Numbered from the stretch's first letter, positions 52,539 through 62,041 are shown. The stretch: DNA of 64,000 nt from Sutcliffiella tianshenii (GCF_016908565.1 NZ_JAFBED010000009.1:38711-102710); one strand, 5' to 3'. Numbers and translations: made by a program. Notes: generated by a model from the letters alone, not told the origin.

Positions 52539-53711
52539 ATGTCAAGCTTTCATCGGGACACTTGGGTTGAAGTTGATTTGGATTGTATCTATGAGAATGT
52601 GAAGGCGGTGCAGGAGCATGTGTCGGACGATGTGTCTGTCATTGCTGTTGTAAAGGCGAATGCTTACGGTCATGGAGATGTGCAGGTGGCGAATGTCGCG
52701 CTTGAGGCAGGGGCGAAATATTTGGCCGTTTCTTTCCTGGATGAAGCTATGTCGCTTAGACAGCAGGGAGTGAAGGCTCCCATCCTCGTTTTGGGTGCAT
52801 CTAGGGTAAGTGATTTGGAGCTTGCGGCCAAAGAGGACATTACACTGACTGTTTTCCAAAGGGAATGGCTGGAAGAAGCAAGCAAGGTCAGCCTCGGGGA
52901 TGCTAGCATCAACCTTCACTTAAAGCTGGACACTGGCATGGGCAGGATCGGAGCTAGATCGAAGGAAGAGGTAAAAGAGATCGTCTCTCAAATCAAGAGC
53001 ATGGATAACTTCCGATTGGAGGGAGTCTACACACACTTTGCTACAGCTGATGAGATCCATTCCACCTATGTGGAGAAGCAGTTCGAACGATTCAATGAAC
53101 TCATCTCCGAAGTGGAGGAGCTGCGATCGGTCCGTTTTATTCACTGCGGCAACAGTGCCGCCACTTTAAGGTTTCCAAAAAGGATTTTTAATGCGGTGCG
53201 GGTGGGAATTGCAATGTACGGCCTCACTCCATCCCCAGAAATGGTGCCCTCCTTGCCTTTCCTGTTAAAAGAAGCCTTTTCCCTTCATACAAAATTGGTA
53301 CATGTGAAAAAGCTGGCCTTGGGTGAAAGTGTAAGCTACGGTGCAACATATACGACGAAGGATGAAGAATGGATCGGAACGGTGCCTGTCGGCTATGCGG
53401 ATGGATGGACAAGGAAACTGCAGGGAATGAATGTACTGGTAGATGGCCAATATGCTCCGATTGTTGGAAGGATTTGCATGGATCAATTCATGATCAAGCT
53501 GCCGTATCAACTTCCGGTGGGAACGGTCGTTACATTAATTGGAAAACAGGAGGAGCAGAAAATAAGCTCTGACGATGTGGCTGATAAACTGGATACCATC
53601 AACTACGAAATCCCCTGCATGATCAGCTATCGTGTGCCGCGCATGTTTCTAAGAAATAGGAGTATAATGGAAGTGAGAAATTATTTGCAAGACAAACCAA
53701 TAATGGGATAA
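52539..53711 (+). CDS. alr: Alanine racemase
   Basis: 390-aa PLP enzyme interconverting L- and D-alanine for cell-wall synthesis. The PLP lysine is in VVKANAYGHG; LDTGMGRIG, HFATAD, and the second catalytic Tyr region SYGATYTTKDEEWIGTVPVGYADGW and GRICMDQFMI are present. AAAGGAAG lies upstream of the ATG. It precedes the ndoAI-ndoA pair, as in B. subtilis, and supplies D-Ala for Ddl encoded 9 kb upstream. Confidence 0.96.
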   Translation: MSSFHRDTWVEVDLDCIYENVKAVQEHVSDDVSVIAVVKANAYGHGDVQVANVALEAGAKYLAVSFLDEAMSLRQQGVKAPILVLGASRVSDLELAAKEDITLTVFQREWLEEASKVSLGDASINLHLKLDTGMGRIGARSKEEVKEIVSQIKSMDNFRLEGVYTHFATADEIHSTYVEKQFERFNELISEVEELRSVRFIHCGNSAATLRFPKRIFNAVRVGIAMYGLTPSPEMVPSLPFLLKEAFSLHTKLVHVKKLALGESVSYGATYTTKDEEWIGTVPVGYADGWTRKLQGMNVLVDGQYAPIVGRICMDQFMIKLPYQLPVGTVVTLIGKQEEQKISSDDVADKLDTINYEIPCMISYRVPRMFLRNRSIMEVRNYLQDKPIMG

Positions 53712-53777
53712 AAGCGGGGCATTTGTATAAAAAAGGCTTTTTGAAGCGATAATAGGTAGGAATTCAGGAAATTGACT

Positions 53778-53805
53778 TTGCATTTTCCGGCATTGATGGT
53801 ATTAT
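53778..53805 (+). promoter_or_regulatory. Probable sigma-A promoter of ndoAI-ndoA
   Basis: TTGCAT (53778-53783), 16 bp, TATTAT (53800-53805), 55 bases ahead of the ndoAI start codon. Confidence 0.5.
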
Positions 53806-53859
53806 GGAATATGGAATAGTATTAATTATATGTGTCTGTAGTTCTTGGAGGTGTATGCT

Positions 53860-54141
53860 GTGTCTGAATCCAGCGCAACAACTGAAATCTTAATTCGATT
53901 ACCTCAAAACTTAGTATCGGAGCTAGATGGATTGGTGAAACAAGAAAACGGCAATCGAAACGAATTAATTTATCAAGCGACAAAGATGTATCTTCGCGAG
54001 CGTAAAAAGCGTCAAATTCGCGAGTCCATGAGACGTGGCTACATGGAAATGTCTAAGATTAATTTAAACATTGCATCTGAAGCTTTTCTTGCAGAATATG
54101 AGGCGGAGCATACGGTTGAACGCTTAGTTAGCGGGGGGTAA
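53860..54141 (+). CDS. ndoAI: Antitoxin EndoAI (MazE-type, ribbon-helix-helix)
   Basis: 93-aa antitoxin with a ribbon-helix-helix DNA-binding N terminus ([31 protein letters not shown]) and a C-terminal toxin-binding tail ([26 protein letters not shown]) nearly as in B. subtilis. The GTG at 53860 fits best: TTGGAGGTG lies 6 bases before it and the protein then starts MSESSATTE, the same 93-aa length as EndoAI. It overlaps no gene but is 4 bases from the toxin start. Confidence 0.93.
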   Translation: MSESSATTEILIRLPQNLVSELDGLVKQENGNRNELIYQATKMYLRERKKRQIRESMRRGYMEMSKINLNIASEAFLAEYEAEHTVERLVSGG

Positions 54142-54145
54142 TCAT

Positions 54146-54496
54146 TTGATTGTCAAACGCGGTGACGTTTATTTTGCTGATTTATCCCCGGTAGTCGGGT
54201 CTGAGCAAGGAGGCGTTCGACCAGTACTTGTCATCCAAAATGATATAGGTAATCGCTTTAGCCCGACCGTTATTGTAGCTGCAATTACTGCTCAAATTCA
54301 GAAAGCGAAACTCCCTACACATGTAGAGATCGATGCAAAGCGTTATGGTTTTGAACGTGACTCGGTTATCTTGCTCGAACAGATTAGAACCATTGATAAA
54401 CAAAGACTGACTGACAAAATTACTCATCTAGATGAGGAAATGATGGACAAAGTAGATGAGGCGTTACAAATAAGTTTAGGACTTATCGACTTCTAA
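54146..54496 (+). CDS. ndoA: Endoribonuclease toxin EndoA (MazF-type)
   Basis: 116-aa ribonuclease that cleaves mRNA at U^ACAU in B. subtilis. It has the MazF fold with [32 protein letters not shown], the catalytic Arg and Thr region ([19 protein letters not shown]) and the C-terminal [13 protein letters not shown]. The start is TTG with GGGGGG before it. It is almost identical to the B. subtilis protein as I recall it. Upstream of the stressosome genes, as in other bacilli, so it is a core-genome toxin rather than a mobile one. Confidence 0.95.
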   Translation: MIVKRGDVYFADLSPVVGSEQGGVRPVLVIQNDIGNRFSPTVIVAAITAQIQKAKLPTHVEIDAKRYGFERDSVILLEQIRTIDKQRLTDKITHLDEEMMDKVDEALQISLGLIDF

Positions 54497-54518
54497 ATAT
54501 TTGTATCCTTTCCTGTTA

Positions 54519-54556
54519 TGAAAGCTATTCACTAAAGCGAGTGAGTAGCTTTTTTA
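54519..54556 (+). terminator. Terminator of ndoAI-ndoA
   Basis: 13-bp stem AAAGCTATTCACT / AGTGAGTAGCTTT (one G-T pair) with a 6-base loop followed by TTTAATTTG. Confidence 0.9.
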
Positions 54557-54652
54557 ATTTGTGTCCGATAAAAACAAATTCCTGTCCATATTTGATACCA
54601 CCAAATTTAGGTAAATAAACCACAATTATGGATGGTTTCCCAATGAAGAAAT

Positions 54653-54682
54653 TTGACAGGTAAAATAAGAAAAATTTATAGT
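54653..54682 (+). promoter_or_regulatory. Sigma-A promoter of the rsbRA-sigB operon
   Basis: TTGACA (54653-54658), 18 bp, TATAGT (54677-54682), 70 bases ahead of rsbRA. It corresponds to the housekeeping promoter that drives rsbRA-rsbX in B. subtilis. Confidence 0.7.
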
Positions 54683-54751
54683 GTAGGTAGCGGAATTTTT
54701 AAATTATTGTCGAATTTATATATTATTCACCATAAAAAAGGAGCCGGGATA

Positions 54752-55579
54752 ATGAATCGAGAGATAATGAGTTATATCGAAAAGAACCGTGAATCAATCT
54801 TCAACCAATGGATAGAAGGAATGGACGAAATAGGCGAGAAGAAGGAACTGAAAGCGATTTCGGAAAAGGTGTACCTAAGTACAAGCCGAGAGTATATCAA
54901 TTTACTTTTGAATAACATCAGCCAGAATCCGGACAACCTTTCCGCTAAATTGACTGACTTTGCGGAAAAGATCGTACGCTTCGGCTGGCCGCTTGTATAT
55001 GTGACGGAGGGCTTATCCCTGTTCGGAAAAATCGTGTTTGAGGGGATGACGGAAGAAACGAGTGACTCTGATAAAATTAGCATCATGTATGATTTTGACC
55101 AATGGCTGCGTCCTGTTTATAACGAGATCGTCAAAACCTATACAGGCACATGGGAGCATACGGTTTCCATGCAGAAGATCGCCCTGCAGGAATTGGCTGC
55201 ACCATTGATCCCGGTATTCGATAAAATCTCTGTCATGCCGTTGGTTGGCACAATCGATACAGAGCGCGCAAGGCAAATCATGGAGAATCTTCTTCAGGGT
55301 GTCGTGAAGCATCGCGCAGAGGTTGTATTAATTGATATCACTGGTGTCCCTGTAGTTGATACCATGGTAGCTCATCACATCATCCAGGCTTCGGAAGCGG
55401 TCCGATTGGTCGGGGCGAAATGCCTGCTTGTGGGCATACGACCTGAAATCGCACAAACGATCGTTAATCTAGGAATCAACCTGGATCAGATCATCACGAA
55501 GAATTCGTTGAAAAAAGGTATTGAAACGGCATTGGAAATAACAAATAGAAAAATTGTGACTGCGGGGGATCCAGAGTGA
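54752..55579 (+). CDS. rsbRA: Stressosome protein RsbRA
   Basis: 275-aa stressosome sensor. The N-terminal half is a non-haem globin-like domain; the C-terminal STAS domain has the two phosphorylated Thr regions, [16 protein letters not shown] and [18 protein letters not shown]. In the stressosome it works with RsbS to hold RsbT until stress. ATG 54752 has AAAGGAG nine bases upstream; the long upstream frame (33 codons) overlaps the promoter and is rejected. It ends overlapping rsbS (GTGA). Confidence 0.94.
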   Translation: MNREIMSYIEKNRESIFNQWIEGMDEIGEKKELKAISEKVYLSTSREYINLLLNNISQNPDNLSAKLTDFAEKIVRFGWPLVYVTEGLSLFGKIVFEGMTEETSDSDKISIMYDFDQWLRPVYNEIVKTYTGTWEHTVSMQKIALQELAAPLIPVFDKISVMPLVGTIDTERARQIMENLLQGVVKHRAEVVLIDITGVPVVDTMVAHHIIQASEAVRLVGAKCLLVGIRPEIAQTIVNLGINLDQIITKNSLKKGIETALEITNRKIVTAGDPE

Positions 55580-55932
55580 GAATTCCAATATTAAAACTTC
55601 ATAACTGTCTTCTTATCTCTATCCAGTGGGAATTGGATGACCAGACGGCATTGCAATTCCAGGAAGATCTTCTAAATCGGATACATGAAACCGGGGCAAA
55701 TGGAGTGGTGATCGATCTTACTTCTGTCGACATGATCGACTCCTTCATCGCAAAGGTGCTTGGTGATGTAATCAGCATGTCAAAACTTATGGGTGCACAA
55801 GTTGTTTTAACAGGAATTCAACCGGCTGTTGCCATTACTTTAGTTGAACTTGGGATTCAGCTTGACGAAGTTTTCACGGCGTTGGATTTAGAAAAAGGTC
55901 TGGAGAAATTACAACAGGAATTGGGGGAGTAA
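55576..55932 (+). CDS. rsbS: Stressosome scaffold RsbS
   Basis: 118-aa STAS-domain protein forming the stressosome core with RsbR. The phosphorylated Ser is in [16 protein letters not shown], and [29 protein letters not shown] closes the domain. The start is GTG overlapping the rsbRA stop codon by four bases. It is dephosphorylated by RsbX encoded downstream. Confidence 0.95.
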   Translation: MRIPILKLHNCLLISIQWELDDQTALQFQEDLLNRIHETGANGVVIDLTSVDMIDSFIAKVLGDVISMSKLMGAQVVLTGIQPAVAITLVELGIQLDEVFTALDLEKGLEKLQQELGE

Positions 55933-56337
55933 ATGATGACTGTCCAATCCTGTGTGAAAATAAGGAATGAATGGGACATTGTAGCTGCCAGGCAAATGGG
56001 TAGGAATGTTGCCAAGGATCTAGGCTTCGGTACTGTGGACCAGGCCAGAATCACCACCGCTATTTCAGAATTGGCGCGGAATATTTATTTGTATGCAGGA
56101 ACAGGTCAAATATGTATAGAGGAAATGAACGAATACGGAAAGATGGGCCTTAGGGTCATCGCGACAGATGACGGTCCCGGAATTTCGGATATCAGGCAAG
56201 TCATGGAAGACGGTTTCTCGACGTCAGGGGGACTTGGAGCGGGTTTGCCAGGGGTGAAGCGTCTGATGGATTCCTTTTCGATCGACTCTGAATCAGGTCA
56301 AGGGACGACAATAAATGCAGTAAAGTGGGTTCGTTAA
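55933..56337 (+). CDS. rsbT: Serine/threonine kinase RsbT
   Basis: 134-aa GHKL-fold kinase. The N box ISELARNIYLYA, G1 ATDDGPGISD and G2 TSGGLGAGLPGVKRL are visible. On stress it phosphorylates RsbS and RsbR, leaves the stressosome and activates RsbU, the phosphatase encoded next. It starts right after the rsbS stop with GGGGGAG upstream. Confidence 0.95.
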   Translation: MMTVQSCVKIRNEWDIVAARQMGRNVAKDLGFGTVDQARITTAISELARNIYLYAGTGQICIEEMNEYGKMGLRVIATDDGPGISDIRQVMEDGFSTSGGLGAGLPGVKRLMDSFSIDSESGQGTTINAVKWVR

Positions 56338-56350
56338 GGGGGGATAACCC

Positions 56351-57358
56351 GTGAATTTTGAGGAGATAGAATTACAATATAAAGAGATATTATCAGCTTA
56401 TCTGAACAGGCAATCAGAGGAAGCTTTGTATAAGGGGCAGGAATTCAGCCGCAAGCTTTTGGCTGAAAAAGTTTCCCCAGAAGAGATAATCAGTGTCCAT
56501 AAGGCGATGCTGCAGGACCTGTCACCGGATATCCCTGATGACATCCTGCATTCACTCGATGTGTTGCTCGAAGTGATGATCGGGTATGGTATAGCTTACC
56601 GCGAACATCAGAGCCTGCGTCACCGCCAACAAGAGATTCAGACGGAGATCGAGATCGCCGTCAACGTCCAGCAAACCTTGCTGGAAACCAAAATCCCGCA
56701 AACGGATGCCGTGGAAATTGGTGCAATCAGTGTACCGGCGAAGATGATGAGCGGGGACTATTATCACTTTGTGCACAATGAAAACGACTCGTTCAGTGTG
56801 GCGATAGCCGATGTCATCGGGAAAGGCATTCCCGCTGCCATGTGTATGTCGATGATCAAATATGCAATGGACAGTCTGCCTGATACAAGAGTTGCGCCAA
56901 GTTACGTCTTGGGCAATTTAAATAGAGTAGTAGAACAGAATGTGGATGCCAGTATGTTCATTACGATGTTCTATGGAATGTATGACCTGACAAATCATCT
57001 CTTTTCCTTTGCGTCGGCCGGTCATGAACCGCCTCTATACTATGACTCGGCTACAGACAGTTTTTATGAGCTGGATGCAAGGGGATTGGTGCTCGGAATC
57101 GATCGCCATGCGACCTATGAGCAGTTTGAAAAGCAGATCGGGATAAATGATTTGGTCATTCTCTTCAGTGATGGCGTCACAGAGTGCCGGACAGAAGAAG
57201 GATTCATAGAGGTTGATAAAATCATCGATCTGATCAGATCCTATATCCACCTGCCTCCTCAGGCAATCGTGGAGCTTGTTTACCGCGACCTTGAAAAGAT
57301 TCAGGATTTCCAGCTTAGAGATGACTTCACTTTGATAATTTTAAAAAGAAATGTTTAG
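56351..57358 (+). CDS. rsbU: PP2C phosphatase RsbU
   Basis: 335-aa phosphatase that dephosphorylates RsbV. The N-terminal helical RsbT-binding domain (about 1-85) is followed by a PPM domain with the metal-binding MMSGDYYHF, ADVIGKGIPAAMCMSMIKY, ASAGHEPPLYY and LFSDGVTE motifs. GTG start preceded by GGGGGG. Its stop codon lies within the -35 box of the internal sigma-B promoter. Confidence 0.94.
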   Translation: MNFEEIELQYKEILSAYLNRQSEEALYKGQEFSRKLLAEKVSPEEIISVHKAMLQDLSPDIPDDILHSLDVLLEVMIGYGIAYREHQSLRHRQQEIQTEIEIAVNVQQTLLETKIPQTDAVEIGAISVPAKMMSGDYYHFVHNENDSFSVAIADVIGKGIPAAMCMSMIKYAMDSLPDTRVAPSYVLGNLNRVVEQNVDASMFITMFYGMYDLTNHLFSFASAGHEPPLYYDSATDSFYELDARGLVLGIDRHATYEQFEKQIGINDLVILFSDGVTECRTEEGFIEVDKIIDLIRSYIHLPPQAIVELVYRDLEKIQDFQLRDDFTLIILKRNV

Positions 57359-57377
57359 ATATTTGTAAAGCGGGTAT
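57353..57377 (+). promoter_or_regulatory. Internal sigma-B promoter ahead of rsbV-rsbW-sigB-rsbX
   Basis: GTTTAG (57353-57358), 13 bp, GGGTAT (57372-57377) matches the sigma-B consensus GTTTAA-N12-15-GGGTAT at all but one base. The position before rsbV is the same as in B. subtilis, where it gives positive feedback by sigma B. Confidence 0.92.
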
Positions 57378-57434
57378 TTAGTATTGGGATGACCAAAAAT
57401 GGAATTCTAATTCATGTTTGAGGTGACGATGTAA

Positions 57435-57743
57435 ATGAATATGGAAATTCAAATAAAAGAAGATTTAAACCAAACGATTGTTGTATTAGAAGGAGAAATC
57501 GATGCCTACACCGCTCCGAAGGTGAAGGAAAAGGTTGCCCCAATGCTTGAGGGCTTCAGTGGAGAAATCGTTTTTGACTTATCGAATGTTAATTATATGG
57601 ACAGTACAGGTTTAGGGATGTTCGTCGGTTTTTTCAAAACAGTAAAAGCAAACAACGGAGTCTTCCGTCTGATCGGGCTTTCCGATCGTCTGAAAAGACT
57701 GTTTGATATTACTGGTTTAGCAGGAATAATGGAAATTAAATAA
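57435..57743 (+). CDS. rsbV: Anti-anti-sigma factor RsbV
   Basis: 102-aa STAS protein. The phosphorylated serine (about S57) is in NVNYMDSTGLGMFVG; the C-terminal LFDITGLAGIMEIK closes the domain. When dephosphorylated by RsbU it binds RsbW and frees sigma B. The ATG has GAGGTGA upstream. First gene after the sigma-B promoter. Confidence 0.95.
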   Translation: MNMEIQIKEDLNQTIVVLEGEIDAYTAPKVKEKVAPMLEGFSGEIVFDLSNVNYMDSTGLGMFVGFFKTVKANNGVFRLIGLSDRLKRLFDITGLAGIMEIK

Positions 57744-57765
57744 GTTCACTAAAGGTGGGGGAACA

Positions 57766-58242
57766 ATGAACCGGGCTTATGATTATATAGAAATGGCTTT
57801 TCCGGCCAAGGCTGAATATGTAGGAGTGATCCGTCTTACTCTATCCGGAATAGCTAATCGTATGGGATTTTCCTACGATGAAATCGAAGATATCAAGATC
57901 GCTCTCAGTGAAGCGTGTACCAACGCTGTCGAGCATGCATATAAACAGGAAGAAGAAGGAAATATCAGATTAGGTTTTGGAATCTATAAAGACCGTCTGG
58001 AACTGGTGGTTGCGGATAACGGGAAAAGCTTTGACTTCGAAAAAGTCAGAGAGGAGCTTGGACCTTATACCGAATCACAACCCGTAGAAACTTTGCCTGA
58101 AGGAGGGTTAGGGTTATTCTTAATCCAAACGCTGATGGATGATGTGAAAGTACACAGTAATCAGGGCGTTACAGTCTTCATGACAAAGTATGTACAAGGA
58201 GAGCAGGTGGAAAGGGATGCAGAAACAATCTCCGTCCAATAA
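57766..58242 (+). CDS. rsbW: Anti-sigma B factor / kinase RsbW
   Basis: 158-aa GHKL kinase that binds sigma B or phosphorylates RsbV. N box EACTNAVEHAYKQEEEG, G1 VADNGKSFDF and G2 LPEGGLGLFLIQTLMDDV are visible. GGTGGGGG precedes the ATG. It overlaps the sigB start by 26 bases, so anti-sigma and sigma are made together. Confidence 0.95.
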   Translation: MNRAYDYIEMAFPAKAEYVGVIRLTLSGIANRMGFSYDEIEDIKIALSEACTNAVEHAYKQEEEGNIRLGFGIYKDRLELVVADNGKSFDFEKVREELGPYTESQPVETLPEGGLGLFLIQTLMDDVKVHSNQGVTVFMTKYVQGEQVERDAETISVQ

Positions 58243-59002
58243 ATTGGATGTTAATATGCTATTGGAGCGGTACCAACAGGAAAACTGTGAAGTATCGCAG
58301 TTGCAATTAGTCGAGCATTATACTGCACTTGTTGAATCCATCGCTCGTAAGTATTCGAGAGGCAAAGCCTTCCATGAAGATCTTTCCCAAGTAGGGATGA
58401 TTGGATTGCTTGGTGCCATGAAGCGTTTTGACCCAAGCTTTGGAAGAAGCTTCGAGGCATTCGCTGTTCCTACGATAATCGGAGAAATCAAACGATTCCT
58501 AAGAGACAAAACGTGGAGTGTCCATGTACCTCGCAGAATCAAGGAGATTGGTCCGAAAATAAAATCGGCAGTTGAAGAGCTGACGAATGAGCTGCAGCGT
58601 TCACCAAAAGTATATGAAATTGCCGATTTTCTAGAGGTTACAGAGGAAGAAGTATTGGAAGCGATGGAGATGAGCCAGAACTATCAAGCGCTTTCCGTCG
58701 ATAACGCAATCGAGGCTGATTCTGATGGAAGCACCGTCACCATACTTGATATAGTCGGTAACAAAGACAGCGGATTTGAACAGGTGGATCAACAGATGCT
58801 CCTGCAAAAAATATTCCATGTACTTTCCGAAAGAGAAAAGCAGATCATTGAATGCACCTTCTTCCATAACATGAGCCAAAAGGAAACCGGTGAGAAGCTT
58901 GGCATTTCACAGATGCATGTCTCAAGACTGCAAAGAAAAGCCTTAACAAAACTGAAGCAGGCATTTTTAGCTGATAACTCTAGTGCGGAGATCTTTTCAT
59001 GA
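58217..59002 (+). CDS. sigB: RNA polymerase sigma factor SigB
   Basis: 261-aa general stress sigma factor. Region 2 contains HEDLSQVGMIGLLGAMKRFDPSFGRSFEAFAVPTIIGEIKRFLRD; region 3 has RSPKVYEIADFL; region 4 has FFHNMSQKETGEKLGISQMHVSRLQRKAL with the helix-turn-helix for -35 binding. ATG 58217 lies inside rsbW with GGTGG upstream; the frame runs back 9 codons. Sigma-B-like promoters seen in this window (rsbV, YflT-like, csbD) are its likely targets. Confidence 0.96.
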   Translation: MQKQSPSNKLDVNMLLERYQQENCEVSQLQLVEHYTALVESIARKYSRGKAFHEDLSQVGMIGLLGAMKRFDPSFGRSFEAFAVPTIIGEIKRFLRDKTWSVHVPRRIKEIGPKIKSAVEELTNELQRSPKVYEIADFLEVTEEEVLEAMEMSQNYQALSVDNAIEADSDGSTVTILDIVGNKDSGFEQVDQQMLLQKIFHVLSEREKQIIECTFFHNMSQKETGEKLGISQMHVSRLQRKALTKLKQAFLADNSSAEIFS

Positions 59003-59598
59003 TTGAAAATTTCCAACATGAAAAAGTGAACGTTAATGCCTATCAGAATCCCAAAAATGGAATGTATTTTTGCGGAGATAGTTATTATGTGAATGCTACA
59101 GATAACTATTTTATATGTGTCGTAGCTGATGGCTTGGGTAGTGGGGAATATGCACATGATGCTTCGCAAGCGGTAATCTCCGCTGCCAAAGCCAGAGAAA
59201 AGGAAGATGTCACTGAGATTATGAAGGCTTGTAACGAAGCAATGAAAAATAAGCGTGGAGCTGCAGTATCTGTCTTTAAGGTAAACTACGACAAACAAGA
59301 GGTTGTTTACAGCTGCGTTGGTAATATCCGCTTTTTCCTTTACCCTCCGTCAGAAAAGCTTATTTATCCTCTTCCGGTCAAAGGCTACTTATCTGGAAAA
59401 CCTCAAAATATGAAGACCCATCGATTTCCTTTTTCATCAAAAATGAAGTTCTTTGTATACTCGGATGGTTTGAATATTCCTTCCGTCCGCAAATACATCA
59501 AGGATATTCCCTCTGCCACTTCCTTGCTTGAGATTGCAGAAATCTTCACAACGGATGGCATGGACGATGTAACCATCATATCAGGTGAAATTCTATAG
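58999..59598 (+). CDS. rsbX: PP2C phosphatase RsbX
   Basis: 199-aa PPM phosphatase that resets the stressosome by dephosphorylating RsbS and RsbR. Metal-binding motifs are VVADGLGSGEYAHDAS and FFVYSDGLNIPS, with SCVGNIRFFLYPP between. The ATG overlaps the sigB stop (ATGA). Last gene of the operon, followed by a terminator. Confidence 0.93.
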   Translation: MIENFQHEKVNVNAYQNPKNGMYFCGDSYYVNATDNYFICVVADGLGSGEYAHDASQAVISAAKAREKEDVTEIMKACNEAMKNKRGAAVSVFKVNYDKQEVVYSCVGNIRFFLYPPSEKLIYPLPVKGYLSGKPQNMKTHRFPFSSKMKFFVYSDGLNIPSVRKYIKDIPSATSLLEIAEIFTTDGMDDVTIISGEIL

Positions 59599-59611
59599 TG
59601 TTGATGCTTTT

Positions 59612-59648
59612 GACTAACGACAAATGTTGTTAGTCTTTTCTTTTTTCA
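59612..59648 (+). terminator. Terminator of the sigB operon
   Basis: GACTAAC / GTTAGTC stem, extended by ACGACA-type pairing in the loop, followed by TTTTCTTTTTTC. Confidence 0.8.
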
Positions 59649-59699
59649 TTCAAACTTTGATAAAATAAAAGAGGGATTTTACGTTGGGAGGCCAAAATT

Positions 59700-61883
59700 G
59701 TGGAATGGAATCAAAAAAACGAGCAGCTGCTCAATCAACTTGTTAAAGACGTTGAGGTTACTAAATCACAAGCAAAAAAAGTGATCTCACTATTGGAAGA
59801 AGGGAATACGGTTCCTTTTATAGCCAGATATCGCAAAGAGCAAACGGGCTCACTTGATGAAGTGCAAATTCGCGCTGTCATGGAAAAGTGGCAATACATA
59901 CAAAACCTAGAGAACAGAAAAGAAGAGGTTATCCGTCTTATAGATGAACAAGGCAAACTGACAGAAGAACTTCGCGGCAGTTTGTTGAAGGCATCGAAGC
60001 TCCAACAGGTGGAAGACCTTTACCGACCATATAAACAAAAACGCCGTACAAAAGCGACCATAGCAAAAGAAAAGGGACTCGAACCATTTGCTTTATGGCT
60101 ATTAAGCTACCCTTCCGCACCATCGCTTGAAGAAAAGGCACAGGAATTCCTGTCAGAGGACAAAGAAGTATCCACTGTGGAGGAAGTGTTGGTGGGTGCA
60201 AAGGATATCATTGCAGAAATGGTATCCGACGAGGCAGCTTACCGCCAATATATCCGAGACCTGACCTTTAAACAGGGCAAGATCGTGTCGGTTGTTAAAT
60301 CGGAAGAGAAAGATGAGAAAGAAGTCTTTGCCATGTATTACGAATATGAGGAACCGATCAATAGAGTGCTTCCGCACAGGATACTCGCTGTAAACCGTGG
60401 GGAAAAAGAAGATATCTTACGCGTATCCATTAAGGCGCCGGCTGAAAGAGTCCTTTCTTATTTAAATAAACAGGTTATAAAAAAAGAACACTCCCAAGCT
60501 ACGCCCCTAGTCAAAGAGGCGATCGAGGATAGCTATAAGCGCTTGATCGAACCTGCCATAGAACGGGAACTGAGAAAAGAGCTTACGGAAAAAGCGGAGG
60601 AGCAGGCCATTCACATCTTTTCGGAAAACCTGCGCAATCTTTTGCTCCAACCGCCTTTGAAGGGCAGAGTCGTTCTTGGGGTGGACCCGGCATATCGTAC
60701 CGGATGTAAACTCGCCGCGGTGGATGAAACCGGCAAGGTACTGACAATTGGCGTCATCTATCCGCATGCCCCGGTCAACAAACGAAGAGAAGCGATCCAG
60801 AAACTATTGGATGTCCTGCATACCTATCATATCGAGGTTGTAGCGATCGGGAACGGGACCGCATCAAGGGAAACGGAACAACTGATTGCAGAAGTGATCC
60901 AGCAGTCAGGAAAAAGCATCTCCTACCTGATCGTAAATGAGGCCGGTGCAAGTGTCTACTCCGCCTCGGACCTTGCGAGAGAGGAGTTCCCAAACCTTCA
61001 AGTAGAAGAAAGAAGTGCCGTTTCCATTGCCCGCCGCCTGCAGGACCCATTAGCGGAGCTGGTAAAAATCGATCCGAAGTCTGTCGGTGTCGGCCAGTAC
61101 CAGCATGACGTTGCCCAAAAGAGGTTGGCGGAATCCCTGAACTTTGTGGTCGAAACAGTAGTAAACCAAGTAGGGGTGAATGTGAACACCGCATCATCCT
61201 CTCTTTTGCAGTATGTGGCAGGATTATCGAAAACGGTGGCCAATAACATCATCAAAAAGAGGGACGAGCAAGGAAAGTTCAGCAGTCGTTCGGAATTGAA
61301 GGGGATCCCAAGGCTCGGGGCAAAAACCTATGAGCAGTGTATCGGATTCCTGCGTATCATCGATGGCAAGCAGCCATTAGATCGAACAGACATCCACCCC
61401 GAAACCTATCCTGATGTAAAAAAACTGTTAAAGCAATTGGGAGTTTCCGAAAAGGATATCGGGACCGAGAAGCTGCAGCTTGCATTGAAGGAAGTGGATG
61501 TCCAAACGCTATCAACAGACTTGAGCATCGGTGACATTACGCTTCAGGACATCATAGATTCCCTGATCCGACCTGAGCGTGATCCGCGCGATAATATGCC
61601 GACACCTCTGTTGAAGCAGGATGTCCTGCAGCTTGAGGATCTGAAAAAAGGGATGGAACTAGAAGGTACCGTCCGCAATGTCGTGGACTTCGGAGCCTTC
61701 GTCGATATCGGAGTCAAACAGGATGGACTCGTCCATATTTCTAAACTGAGCAACCGCTTCGTGAAACATCCGCTTGATGTCGTCTCTGTAGGGGATATCG
61801 TGACAGTCTGGGTGGACGGTGTGGAGGCGAACAAAGGAAGGGTCTCCCTCACCATGCTCTCACCGGAAAAACAAGAAGTGTAG
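59700..61883 (+). CDS. tex: RNA-binding protein Tex (S1 domain transcriptional accessory protein)
   Basis: 727-aa nucleic-acid-binding protein. In order: N-terminal helical domain with PFIARYRKEQTGSLDEVQIR, a YqgF/RuvX-like domain (VVLGVDPAYRTGCKLAAVDE), helix-hairpin-helix motifs (GVNVNTASSSLLQYVAGLSK and RSELKGIPRLGAKTYEQ) and a C-terminal S1 domain (LEGTVRNVVDFGAFVDIGVKQDGLVHISKL). GTG start with GGGAGG upstream. Downstream of rsbX as B. subtilis ydcI is. It affects transcription and RNA handling; the exact role is unsettled. Confidence 0.94.
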   Translation: MEWNQKNEQLLNQLVKDVEVTKSQAKKVISLLEEGNTVPFIARYRKEQTGSLDEVQIRAVMEKWQYIQNLENRKEEVIRLIDEQGKLTEELRGSLLKASKLQQVEDLYRPYKQKRRTKATIAKEKGLEPFALWLLSYPSAPSLEEKAQEFLSEDKEVSTVEEVLVGAKDIIAEMVSDEAAYRQYIRDLTFKQGKIVSVVKSEEKDEKEVFAMYYEYEEPINRVLPHRILAVNRGEKEDILRVSIKAPAERVLSYLNKQVIKKEHSQATPLVKEAIEDSYKRLIEPAIERELRKELTEKAEEQAIHIFSENLRNLLLQPPLKGRVVLGVDPAYRTGCKLAAVDETGKVLTIGVIYPHAPVNKRREAIQKLLDVLHTYHIEVVAIGNGTASRETEQLIAEVIQQSGKSISYLIVNEAGASVYSASDLAREEFPNLQVEERSAVSIARRLQDPLAELVKIDPKSVGVGQYQHDVAQKRLAESLNFVVETVVNQVGVNVNTASSSLLQYVAGLSKTVANNIIKKRDEQGKFSSRSELKGIPRLGAKTYEQCIGFLRIIDGKQPLDRTDIHPETYPDVKKLLKQLGVSEKDIGTEKLQLALKEVDVQTLSTDLSIGDITLQDIIDSLIRPERDPRDNMPTPLLKQDVLQLEDLKKGMELEGTVRNVVDFGAFVDIGVKQDGLVHISKLSNRFVKHPLDVVSVGDIVTVWVDGVEANKGRVSLTMLSPEKQEV

Positions 61884-61893
61884 ATTACGATAG

Positions 61894-61930
61894 AATGCCG
61901 CCCCCATTGAAAAGGGGCGGCATTTATCAA
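61894..61930. terminator. Terminator between tex and cmpA
   Basis: 11-bp stem AATGCCGCCCC / GGGGCGGCATT with an 8-base loop followed by TATC. It separates convergent genes. Confidence 0.8.
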
Positions 61931-62041
61931 TTATCCATTCTTTTTATGATAAAAAAACCAGCACTGATTCAGCATCTTTATCTGGTATCTGTCTTTTTCT
62001 AAATAGGCGCGTTGCATCTGCTTTTTAAACCAAGAGGGCAT
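61931..62041 (-). CDS. cmpA: Cortex morphogenetic protein CmpA
   Basis: 36-aa protein MPSWFKKQMQRAYLEKDRYQ followed by LNQCWFFYHKK. The size, MP-x-W-hydrophobic-KKQMQ start and LLNQCWFF motif match CmpA, a small protein that checks spore envelope assembly and triggers SpoIVA proteolysis in B. subtilis. AAGGAGGT lies 8 bases before the ATG at 62041; a longer frame upstream (55 codons) has no support. Its position between tex and sprT is as in B. subtilis. It shows the organism is a spore former. Confidence 0.88.
   Translation of the reverse strand: MPSWFKKQMQRAYLEKDRYQIKMLNQCWFFYHKKNG

Noticed and set aside
53860..54496. ndoAI-ndoA as a mobile or novel toxin-antitoxin system
   Set aside because: Sequence and position between alr and rsbRA match the well-known core-genome EndoAI/EndoA pair of bacilli.
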